NCBI RefSeq assembly: GCF_000003815.2
Contig: NC_049989.1
Coordinates: 5,707,245-5,767,244 of the forward strand
Reading direction: 5' to 3'
Length of the DNA stretch: 60,000 nucleotides
DNA from: Branchiostoma floridae
Taxonomy: Eukaryota > Chordata > Leptocardii > Amphioxiformes > Branchiostomatidae
The position numbers were made by a program, and so were the translations under genes. The notes below the pieces were generated by a model, which was not told the DNA's origin, ran no database searches, and saw only the letters and a program-made list of their open reading frames with translations. Below, piece by piece: positions 14,001-26,000 of this stretch. Position 1 is the stretch's first letter. Each line of letters starts with the position of its first letter.

Positions 14001-17000
14001 AAAGAGACATTTTCACCTTATTGCTGAACCCTAAAGCACCGTCATTTCAGTTCGGATTTTATTTAGCAACAACTTTGCTAATGATTGTGATTATCCAAGA
14101 AGATCTATGCCCTGTGCAGAGCTTTCATTAGCAGTCATGATCACAGATTACATGGCAGTAATTATAATGCCTTGCAGACATGATGATAATTGATATTGCT
14201 TGGCTTGTTCTCGTACTGAAATAGTAGTAGTATCAGTATCCAGTATTTGATTATACTGCTGCTGGGTTCCCTGACGGGTAAGACAGCAGTCGGATAGTCT
14301 TCACACCACGCAACCAAATTTTTCAGAACAAGACTAATTGTTGAAACATAGAAGGCTCACTTGTTCATGAAAGCCAAGATTAACTCTAGCTACATTCATG
14401 CTTCAGCAGTTCAGTCTACAGTAGGGGTGGGTACCGGTACAGAAAATTCAGGTCCAGGTCCGGTTCAGATCCAGAGGATCAGGTCCAGGTCCGGACCTGA
14501 ACCTGGACCTGATTCAGGATGTTAGAACTTGTGAATGGATGATACTCAAAACAATGGTCCATTTCGCTACAAAGAAATATTTTCTATGGCATATTCGACT
14601 CCCACTGGCGTTTTTAATTCCTACAAGGCTAATTGCCTCTGTACGATTGACTGAAAACTTCATACAAATGACTATAGACTCTACTTTACTTCACCCTTGT
14701 TATTTTCTTCAACCGTCGAGCCCCAAAACTGGTGAATTCCTGATTCTGTTCATTTTCGAATAGGTCCAATATCCGGTCCATCGAATTTTTTCAGGTCCGG
14801 TGTTCCGGACTGGTCCAATAAGAAAAAACAGTTTTGTACTATACCGGTACCCAGCCCTAGTCTACAGCCATGCAGGGATGAGGAACGATGTGGTAAAAAG
14901 TGAACTGTTTGTAAAGTATAATTATCTCATATTTTATAGTGCTGGCTTGCCAGGTGCCGCTGAAATGATAGGAACTGTCCCCTGTGTATTCTGAATGTAT
15001 ATTGAAGTATGCAAGGCAATTATGTGAACATAAATGCTTGCAACCTCAGCACTTAGAACTGTTAAATTTTGATGCTCGCTGAAATAACTCATCGCACATT
15101 GTACATTCTAAAGGAGTAGGATGTTGGGGATATTTCTTATTCAGGTGTTGACCCTGTTACCCATCCAGGTGTGTTAAGCTATTTGGGAGTTCATTTGTCT
15201 TTTCCAGGGTTTCCTCTTTACTAAAGCATGTCCTCATTCCAGTTCAGGTCGATGCCTGAAAAGTTACAATAGATGGTTAGTTCCAGTGGATGCTTGGGAG
15301 GTAAAGGGATGCAACTAAACTGCATTGTGACTTGTGATAGTGCAAACCTTAGACATCTACCAAGATACCATAGTGTCCTAAATAAGATTGGCATTGTTAC
15401 ACCATGCAGTTAAATGCTGCAGTATGAAAGAAACCACCAGGAGGATGGCCCTACATATTAGTAGGCCCTGATCATGATAAGGCAAAATACTGAAAATCAC
15501 AGTAGCCTTGGACTTAATTTCACAGGTAGTTTCTCATTGAATTCAGTAAGTGTACTCTTACATACATTCCTTAGTACATTGTATCATGCTCCATTGAACT
15601 TCAACAGGCTATAGAAGTTTGTCTATTTTCTGATCTATTGCGCTAAGTTTCTGTTGCACTGGGGCTGACAATACTTCACCAATAGGCTCAATTAAAGTAG
15701 AAAATGAGTCCAATTATAGATATGACATGCCATCAGCAAAAAATCCAGTCTTGTAAAGCCTTAAATTAAATGCTACGGTCACATTTCCAAATACGGGGCC
15801 CAGACGGGTAACTGTCGGGAATGAAAAGTATACTAGTAATGTAGAAGTGTATAGTGGCAACAGGAAGCAAGTCAAACCAATGGCACTTGTCAGAATGCTT
15901 AAAACCCTGTAAATGATTCTGTTTCATCCTGATGATCAAATGCCTGTCAGAAGCAGGCTGGGAGAACAGTAATGAAGCCTTACTGACATGAAGGGCCGTC
16001 ATCCCTCTCATAAAAGTGATTAGGGAAGTGAAGCTGTCAAGTACAGATGTGCAACTGGGGGGCTTTCAAATGGAGGTCTACCACCAGGGGCCACCAGTCT
16101 TTACTTTCAGGTGCATGCCAGCCACTTTGGGAAAGGTTCTGAATTTTTAGTTAATTTATGTCAGTCTAATTTAAGTCAGCGCAAGTGGATTTACATACAT
16201 CATTTACACATTGTAAGTCGTCGTGAAACCACATTGCTAACGAAAGAGCGTCATGCTTCATCCTATGGCATGAACTTGCTATGAGGTTGCTCACTTAACC
16301 TTTTTACCATATATAAACTATAGATAGATGTATGGACTATAACTGTAGACACTTTCTAAATGTCATCTACATTTGGGATAACCCCAGTTTTGCATGACAG
16401 TTGTAATCCTTGCAGTAGATTGTGTTAAAACTTGATCTACTATATTTAGTGGCTGGCAGTTTTTACCATGTCCACACATCATTATGATGGCTCGATGGAA
16501 ATTTCCATAACTAATTGACAAAAGTGGACTCGTATTATACTTTAAAGTTCATAGATCAAATTTGTCCCCTTACATTTAAACTAATTTATTCCTTGTAATT
16601 GCTGGATGAAGTTGACACTCTAAAACAAGTAGTTTGGGATTTGGAAATGTTCCTGGATGTCTTGTTTATTATGGTACCACTATTATGGGTCCAATGGAAA
16701 GTTACAACCATTAAAGACTTTGATTGATGACCAAGTATGGGGAGGGGGTCCTTATTGCTATGTGAAAACTGCATGTAGGTCATAACTAAGAGAGTGGATG
16801 GTTTTACACTTTACAGAGGGCAGGGCATGCTGCGGGCTGGTTTGTTTGGTATGACAACAGAGCTAAGATCCAGTTTAAGTATTACTTACCTGCCAGAATA
16901 CCACCAGGGACAGGTCGTCCCTAGATTTGGGACTGTCTTAGTAAAAGTGTAGCCTGAGTATCATCCTCTGTAGGGACCGCTGGCTCAATCCTTTCGCTTG

Positions 17001-20000
17001 CTAACCACTACGGAGGATGGTGCTCAGGCTAGTAAAAGTGTTGCAGGGTTGCCTTGTGTGTTAACTTGCTACTTCAGACTAAAACATATGTGAACAGCCT
17101 ACAAATAAGTACAATGCCTGTTGGATCATGTTGCACACATGATGCTGCATCTCAGTGGGGCACCTTGGTGCAAATCTACTGGACAAATTCCAAAAGGAAG
17201 ACACATTTCAATACAATATCTAAATCTAAATGCAAAGACTCATACAATGTAAAAGTCAGTGTCCCTCTACCTCCATGTGAGTCACATTGTTTGCCTTTTT
17301 GCCTTAAAAAATCCTTTGAGGAAGTTTGTTATACATGGCATCCCGTATATGAGGAAGCTGAGTGTGTGTACGATCATAAGGTGGTGGTGCTTTCTTGTGC
17401 ATTTATTGACAGCCTTCCAAGTCTGTCTAAAGGGCTGCTGACAGTCTGGACAATGATAAATGCAACTTTCTATTTAGAAATTTATTTTCAGACTTATGCT
17501 GAGATCATATCTAACGTAACCGGGTTTGCTATCAGAAAATTTGACCATACAATCTGAATGTCTTTCCTCTGTGATGTGTTGTACAGAGGAGGAACAGAAG
17601 AGGCTGTATGAGGCGTTACAAGAGGACAATTCCTACCACTTCACACCATACCAGTATGAAGAGACGACTGGCTATGAAGAATACGACCCCACACAGCCAA
17701 CTGAAGATGAAGAGGGCCAGCCAGAAGGTTTGAATCTTACTCTTCTTTGTTCTGTATAAAAGTCTAAAAACTATTATAGCATTTCCAGTAGTCTACACAT
17801 TCTAGTAGTCGCTAAATGGAAGGGTCCGACATAAAACCCATGGCCCAAAGACCTCCCTGTTGCCCTCCAAGCTTGCTCAGCCATGGCAGATGAACCAGGT
17901 GTAAAGGGTGCGCACACCGTCTCTCACCTTATAAGGCCCTAGCGCAGGCTCTCAGATCATCACACAAATCTTGTAAAGTTGTAGCAATGGGAGAGGGGCG
18001 AAATGGTGGGTAGAAGTCTACACAGTCGAATACTGGCTGTTCTATGACCTGAAAACCACCAAGGAAACTCTGTTTGCCCGCCATTGTTCAAGGCTTTCTA
18101 CTGGAGGATGAGCAGGGTTTCCCACAGTACATCAAGTTTGGTGTCCTGTAAGTCCTTGGGCAGCCAGGGCGATGGCCTGACAACTCTAACTATTACTCTG
18201 GTAGTGAGGGTACCTCATGGCCTACAAACACACTAGTATATATTCAAGTTAAGGTGTTCTACCTGGCTAAATTGGCATTTTTACCTTCCCTTGTTTTCTC
18301 ATCAATGAATTAAGAAAGAATGGAGTTGTGCGGAATATCGATAGATGGGCATAAAAAATTCTAAATATGATTTTTTTGGTCCATATGAACGACGTCATCA
18401 AGTTCTATTGCCCCAAGTTTTATTTTTTTTCTATGAGAAAATACAGCACTTTGGTACATACATGTACCACTGCAAAGAAACTACGTTTTTCATGTGCATA
18501 ATAATAAAAGCTGCAATCTCACACTCACACATCTTCATATTTACTAATTATCTGTAGTTATTAGAAGAAATTAGATGAAAACAATTATTTCTAATAACTA
18601 CAGATTATTAGATTATATTACAATACTTAACAATAATATGTTCTTTCAAGTTGTATACATTTGTTCTTGTACATCCAGAGCAACAGTCTCTGTTGATATA
18701 AATTGGAGCGGTGCCACAGTTGAATCTGCTCTCACACTGCGGGCTGGTTTGTTTGGTATGACAACAGAGTAAAGATCCAGTTTAAGTATTACTTACCGGC
18801 CAGAATACCACCAGGGACAGGTCGTCCCTAGATTTGGGACTGTCTTTAGTAAAAGTGTAGCCTGAGTATCATCCTCTGTAGGGACCGCTGGCTCAATCCT
18901 TTCTAATAACTACAGATTATTAGATTATATTACAATACTTAACAATAAGATGTTCTTTCAAGTTGTATACATTTGTTCTTGTACATCCAGAGCAACAGTC
19001 TCTGTTGATATAAATTGGAGCGGTGCCACAGTTGAATCTACTCTCACACTTAGCCCCAGTGATATTTGCTCCCAGGGTAACTAGAGTTCATTGGTGCTTT
19101 TGCCATATCTACCCAACACCCTAGTAGACTATTGTCGCAGTAACATGAGAAACTCCAGCCTTGCTAGCTATTAGCCATGACATTCATTCCCTTGGCGACA
19201 GTCTTTATAACCATGGCTATATCGTCTTAATATCAATGTCAACAGTCTTTATTTCCATGGCGACAGTCTGTATAACCATGGATAAGGCTCAAAACACAGC
19301 GTCAGAGTCACGAATATAGAATCTTTGTATCCATTACAGTGGCAGCAGCGCGCACAAAAATGTTTTAGCAGCTCAAGGGCCACAACAATGTCTACCATGT
19401 TTCTCAGAATTTTGGTCTTAAAAGTGGCCTCACAATGATTAGAGATTATTGATGTTGAAATTTCTTATACATGTATGTAGAAATACATGTATATACATTT
19501 TCCCAAAGGCTGTACATGTTAATTTTACCGGTACATGTAAAATGATCAAGATCTAATGGTATTCAGCCATTCAGTAGTGAAGGGAACATAGTCGAAACAT
19601 TTTTGAGTAAAAGTTCAGTAACAAAAAAGTTTGACCTGCATCTTATACCAATGTTCTTAGATATATAATTCAAGCCCATCACTCTAAATATTAGCAGTGA
19701 CCAGTCATCTACATAACCACATTCCGTGGTTAGCGAGCGAAAGTAGCCAGTAGCCAGCGGGCACTATGGAGGATGGTACCCAGGCTATCATCTACATTTG
19801 TATTCCACAAAGATGGACACCCACAAACATTGAAGTCCGCATAACATTCAAACTTTATCAAAGTTGCTTTTTACAAAATGCAGCTGTATATTGTTATTGT
19901 AATATCTGACAGTGTATGTTTGGTGACTCAGGTCTGTGAAATGTAATTGTAATAAGGTACATTTTGTACATGTACATGTAACCTTGAAGATGACGCCTTT

Positions 20001-23000
20001 TTACAACAAGCTGTAAAACTAAATGTGTTCATGTTGTGATAGTGCTGGCACCAAAACATTAGTGCACACGACAGCCAATGAAATTAGTATTCGTGATTAG
20101 TATCGCCGGGATAGCCTCCCTGGTTGACGAAGTACCCGATAGCCCGAAATCATTGCATAACGTACGAGGCCGTCTCTCTGTGATAGCAGCTATTGGGTTT
20201 GAATTGATCCCGATCGTTACTGCCCTACTTTATTGCAGCCATACTGTTGGAAGAGCTGCATTTGCATGTAGACTGCATTGCCAATCAAAAATGCAACAAG
20301 CCTTATCAGTATGGCAACATGAACTCTATTCTATGATTGACATTGTATAAAAGATTGCCTTAACTTCCATGTACATGTGTCTGATCTTGGTGATTTTAGA
20401 AAGATCTCATGCTCAGTGATTGGCTGAGACAATGACTTTTCAACTTGTGGCAATTTGTTTCGGGGATGAGAACATTGTCATGGATCACTGGCTTACTGTG
20501 GAAAAGGGCAACCTTTTCCTTGTGGGACCTGGGCCAAAATCAATGGATAAAATCAAGTTTTGGGTCATCTGATGAAGATACAGTGTTGATGACGGTGCCA
20601 ATCATACATGTACATCAAGCTGTAAGGGAAGACGTGTGCTACGTGCAAGGCAGTGAAAGGCTAATATACATGTCATGCAAATTTGTGTATAGAGGGCAAG
20701 CAAATAGTCAACTTGAATTACTCCTCTTACAACCTGTATGAGAAATAAACTATCCTGCAACGACTGTTTGCCAAGCTAATGCTGCATTATCCAAAACTTT
20801 TTTTAAAGGAAAAAATCAATGCACGGACAGACGTCATCAAGTCAGTATGGTCCAAGCACGATCATCGTAACCTTTGGTAGCTGCAGACCAGTTGCACATT
20901 TGGCTTAAAAATAAATCTCCTGATTCTGTGATAGTGCTACCTGGTTACCACTTAAGTTGCACGGCAGTGGGAAAAGTCACGTAATTACTTTGAACATTTC
21001 ATCATGGTAAATACCATTCGGCAGAGGTGCGATGATTTAGCACTTGAGCGACCTGCGACGTTCCCCAGCAGAGGTGATTTACAGGCCGTGCCATTCTGGT
21101 GCCACGGAGGTAATCCTGGAGCAAAGGAAAGTCATCTATTATTGAACTACCCTTCCTTGCTACGTCTTTATTCTACTCACGCTAGCTATGAGCGGTCAGG
21201 ATTTGAAAATCTTCAGTTAGATCTGCCAAAAATAGTTACTCAAGCAACTGGATATGGTTTTGAAACGGTCAGACGTTTCGGATAGAAAGCAAGGTGATCA
21301 GTCTTTTTTGCTTTCAGTTAGATCTGATTGAACTATAGGTCTTGATGATTGTAAGAATTTATAATGAAGTAATTCACAAAAAATAGAACCATATTCTACT
21401 TTGTTTTACTTACCTACATGTACATATAGACCCTATGTACAAATTAAAGTTTTGTATACTTGTATATTGTCAGTTGTGTCCCTTCTACCTTGCTCACTGT
21501 GAGTCTAACTTCTTGAACCACATCAAGACATAAACATCTATAAGCAATACAGGAATTTTTTTTTTAGAAATTTAAAAACGACATCAATGTGCAGCTGTCC
21601 CATAAAATTATAGTTGTATAGTCTTATTACTTTTAGACTTCTAGGATATTGTGCCAAGGTGATGTATGCATATTTAAACTATTAATATTATACTGGATGA
21701 ATTTTTGATACCTGTCAGTTGGTATAGAAACCTTGTAAACATAATGTTTTGTGTCAACATCTTGTCTAATACAGTACATTACAACATACAACCTTGACAT
21801 CTACCTTGCAGTCAATGTGTGCTTGTCAATCATCCACCCCCTTGCCATATTATGACCTTAAATCATTGTCCTAGAAATACACATATTATGGAATCCACCC
21901 CGCACTAAATTATACGATGTCACGTCGCTGTTCCAGACATAATTTGGAATCCACCCCCTCACGGAGATTACGTCTTTTTATCTAGAAAAAACATAACAAA
22001 AGCAAGGTGATCAGTCTTTTCTGCTTTGCTTTCAGTTGGCAAATGTGAAAAAAAAGACCAAAATGTCATGAACTAAGGTAAAGATTATACATTTTGTACT
22101 AGAGAGACATTGCAGAGAGAGCGGTAATTAAGTTGTAGATTAGGGCTGGGTACCGGTACAGAAAATTCAGGTCCGGTTCAGGTCCAAAGGATTAGGTCCA
22201 GGTCCGGACCTGAACCTGGACCTGATTCAGTATGACTCATACCAATGGTCCATTTCACTACATAGAAATTTGTTTGGTGGAGTATGAGACTTACACTAGC
22301 GTTTTAAAATCCTACAATGCTAACTGCACCTGTACGATTGGCTGTAAAACTTGGTAGAAATTACTATAAACTCTACTCTTCTTCACTCTTGTTATTTTCT
22401 TCCACCTGCAAGCGCCAAAACGTGTGAATGGCTGATAGAATAATCTGTTAATTTTCTAATCGGTCCAACATCCGGTCCGCCTAATTTTTTAGGTCCGGTT
22501 TTTCTGGACCGGTCCAATAAGAAAAAACGGTTTTGCACCGGTACGCTGTACCGATACCCAGCCCTATTGTAGATAAAGTAAAAGAAAGCCAATATTTCCA
22601 GGGCCAGAGCTTCCAACAGAAGTTGAACTTGTGAGAAATCAATGATTTTCAGGCCGCAGGTGTTTCTGGCCATGGTGGCAGATTAAGTGAGGGAAGATAG
22701 ATATGGACTCTGGGACACATCCTGTCGTAAAGTTGTACGGTTTAAACTATTCAATAATCCTTAACCTGTGGTACTTTTACTTGCTAACCCAGCGCACCAG
22801 TGGGAAGTTGCATGTGCACCACTAGTACAATGTAGATGGTTGTGTACTTCTTAATATTCAAAGGAATCACACCATGGATACATAGACCTCAAACGTGTCA
22901 AAGAACTCGCCATACTTGCTAAAGGCTTAAGTCACATTTTCAAACGGGCCCGGCCGTGCAGCTATCGGGAGTGAAAAGAATGATATAAAAGACGTCAAAA

Positions 23001-26000
23001 TACACAAAATGTCAAAATAAGATTCATTGACATAATATTTGTATATTTCTAGGTATACATTTTAATTTTTCGTTTCTTAAAACATCCCGGCCAGGCCTCA
23101 GTTTGGAAATGTGACCTAAGCCAAAGAGGGTGCCTTGTTATGTGATGGTCAAATACCTATACTCCTAACTCGGTCTGTAGTGATAGCCTTAGGCTAGCTG
23201 GACAGTCTTTGCTGAACACCAGCCAAACCAATGAAATAGAATATATGGTTCCCATAGAATCATGAGGACAAGAACTACACATTGTTTGCACAGTTTGGAC
23301 CTCTAATGGATTACCTTAGCACATACATGGTGTATGAAATTGTATGGTACATGTAAAATGAGTATTAGATATGTCAAACAGCTTATTAAAAGTATGTCCT
23401 TTTTAGTTAAGTGTTTTTCTATAATAAAAAGGAAGGTCAAACTTAGAAACTTTATAGTTTTAAAAATACATGTACTTTGTTCATGAAACAGTTATCTGCC
23501 CATAAGCTTTACAGCTTATTAGTGGAAGGACGACACTTTTCATTAAGTGCTTGATCTAGTTTTGTTCCCACATTCCGCAAAAACGATGTACTGGTAGTTT
23601 TTCTATGGCACTGCTTTGTACATTTAGCTTTTCCTGATAATATTCACAATACATATAGGACTCGTACTGATTTCTTAGTCTTTACTGTAACAATATTACT
23701 AACAATGCTGGCTATGGAGAGAATTATGTCCCAGGGGAGTTTGATTGACCACACAGTTATGTTAACCGTCTTGCGGACTGCCTTTTTGCTGAGTTCTATA
23801 ATCCATACCCCAGAGGATGAAGGACTTGTGGGGACTACCGATTTCTGGCCTTGGCAAGATGCTAAGTTTTAGCTGACTGAAAGGATTTGTTTGTAGACTT
23901 AATAGATCAATCCAAAAATGTGGTGCTATAAAACGTAGCTAGTTATACCCCACGCCAAATTCTCAAATTTATGAGCTCTTGTAGTCATTAGCTGTGAGGT
24001 CGTTAACGAGTGTTTTTTACGGTATGATTACAGGTCCAGAAGAGAAGCCAGAGGAAGACCCTGCAGAGGAGCCCTTTATTGCCCCTCCGGAGTTACAGGT
24101 CCCCCCACAGATGGAAATGGTACGTCCCTCTTCTTTGAAATACTGGTACTGTTCTTCAACTCAGTTCAAGTCTAAGTGTGTGAAATAGACTTTCATGTGA
24201 ATATAATCTCTGGGAATATGCCAAAGAAAATGATACTTTATGCGACATTTCCCCGTATCATAAGTGTGCTGAAAGATTTGTCAGCTGTGCTACCTGTGTG
24301 GCCTGCTAAGTGTGAAGTGTTATACCCTACAGCTGTAGAAGACATTCTGCCATTAGCAATCGGCATGTAAAGACTATATTTGCCTTAAATTGTTGAGCAC
24401 AAAGGTGCCTTTACAAAGAAGTGTCATCTTTCTTTGACAGCTTGTTTTTTTGCATAGTACACAGGCATGATTTCGTGTCCCTAGGAAAGGAAAGTTGTTC
24501 ATTTATTTACTCTAGTATTAGGGATATTATTAAGGTACATGTACAATATTGTGAAGAGAACTTTCAGAAATACAGTCTACAGAGAAGGTAAGGATGTCAC
24601 ATGAAATAGTGCATAATAATGTCTGGTTATGACTTAGCATTTAATTCACCAGTTCTTGAGTAATAAAAAAAAACATGGAAATCATCCAATCTCTTCACTT
24701 CCAATCTAGTACAAACAACTTTGGCAGTTGCAGATTTCACCCTAACGTATTCAGTCTCAGTGCTCTGACGCTGAATTATCTGAATTGGACAGGCCCTTGG
24801 GAAGATCGGAGCATGTGAACTATCCTGCTTACGTGCATACTGCTGCGTACTGTAACTAAATGGATTGAATTTTGCGGTGGATTTATGTTCACTGTTTTCA
24901 TGGTGAGCTCTTCATTGCAAAATCAGAACCATCACAGAAATTCTCCCCTACCCATTGTGCTGTAGATTGTACAGTATTACTAGGGAGGCCCACACTACTC
25001 TCGGTAACAGATGTGGCATGTTTAGAAACAAATATCTCTTTATTGGCGTCCCTCACGGCGATTTCGATAGCATTTTCTGAATCAACGTAAAAAGTTTATC
25101 TAGCACACTTATTTTCACATTTCTCCGGCAACGCAAACTAATGATATCTCAGTTTAAAAATCGATAAAAAGTGTCCGCGCGCCCATGGTTTACGCGCCGC
25201 CCGCCCGTGACCCAGTTTTCATCGCTGCGTCCTGCACTTCCGGGTTCAACCCGCGCACCAGGCGAAAATGTAACTCTTTCTTTGATTCGTCGGCGCCTCG
25301 CGGTAAATACAAATACAGCTAATCAGAAGTGATCTTTGTAAAGCCAACAGTAACAATTACGTCATATCCCTTCATCACTGAACAGCCGCGGAAGTTCCAT
25401 GCCCAAAGCGAAGTGGATGAGAATACATCGACGTATTTTCGACGTATTTTTGACATCTCTTAATTTTCGGAAAATATGATTTTACAGTCGACAGATAACA
25501 TATCAGGGGACATACTGACGGAGTTTCATGTATTTCCGTTGAAAAATGTTTGCGAGCTGCCGTCCGAAAGGCCGCGGAAAATTCTTCGGTGACCCAATTC
25601 ACGGCTCCCGGCCGACCCTCCCCCCTCACGGACGGTGATTCAACGCGGAAATTTTCGGTAACTATCGTTTTTTTAACGCAGTCTTGGTAGCAAAATATGA
25701 ATTTTAGGAAGGATGTGGGGTTCAGATTTATCTTAGAATGATATTTGACATCGATATACTTGAATTTTTCACGCAATGTGCCTATGTTGACAAGCATGGT
25801 TGAAGGGGAGGGGGGCTTCGTAGCATGGTGTATGTGATTCAACGTATGGGGTAGACTCTTTGTGAACCAAGATGAGACGGGATCCATTACCTATCAAAAT
25901 AGAATTTGAAACAATTTTGACTTGAAATTTATGCTTTCATTGTATTTTAATAATTTTAATTTTAGTACTTTTAGTCATGCTGGAATAAGATATGACTATG

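Larger units (their letters stand above)
6203..17586 (+). other. SFSWAP intron 2
   Basis: 11.4-kb phase-1 intron, the longest in the gene. It contains several miniature elements (9062-9280, 13046-13199, 14422-14859, 16951-17030), a minisatellite (9547-9799) and a composite repeat (10841-11648). From 6203 to 9061 no gene or clear repeat was seen. A 167-codon chance frame near the 3' end (17054-17557) has no recognised domain. Confidence 0.85.
17728..24033 (+). other. SFSWAP intron 3
   Basis: 6.3-kb phase-1 intron. It holds an A-B-A' rearrangement (18588-19050), a 73-bp insertion (19715-19787), a second hAT-type MITE (22141-22566) and a palindromic element (22924-23122). Between 19800 and 22140, and from 23123 to 24033, no gene or strong repeat was recognised. 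The short word 'gcaaggtgatcagtcttt' occurs twice (near 21289 and 22003). Confidence 0.85.

Noticed and set aside
17054-17557. 167-codon + strand frame in SFSWAP intron 2
   Set aside because: No domain, no splice context linking it to exon 2 or 3 in frame, and composition like the intron. Probably chance.
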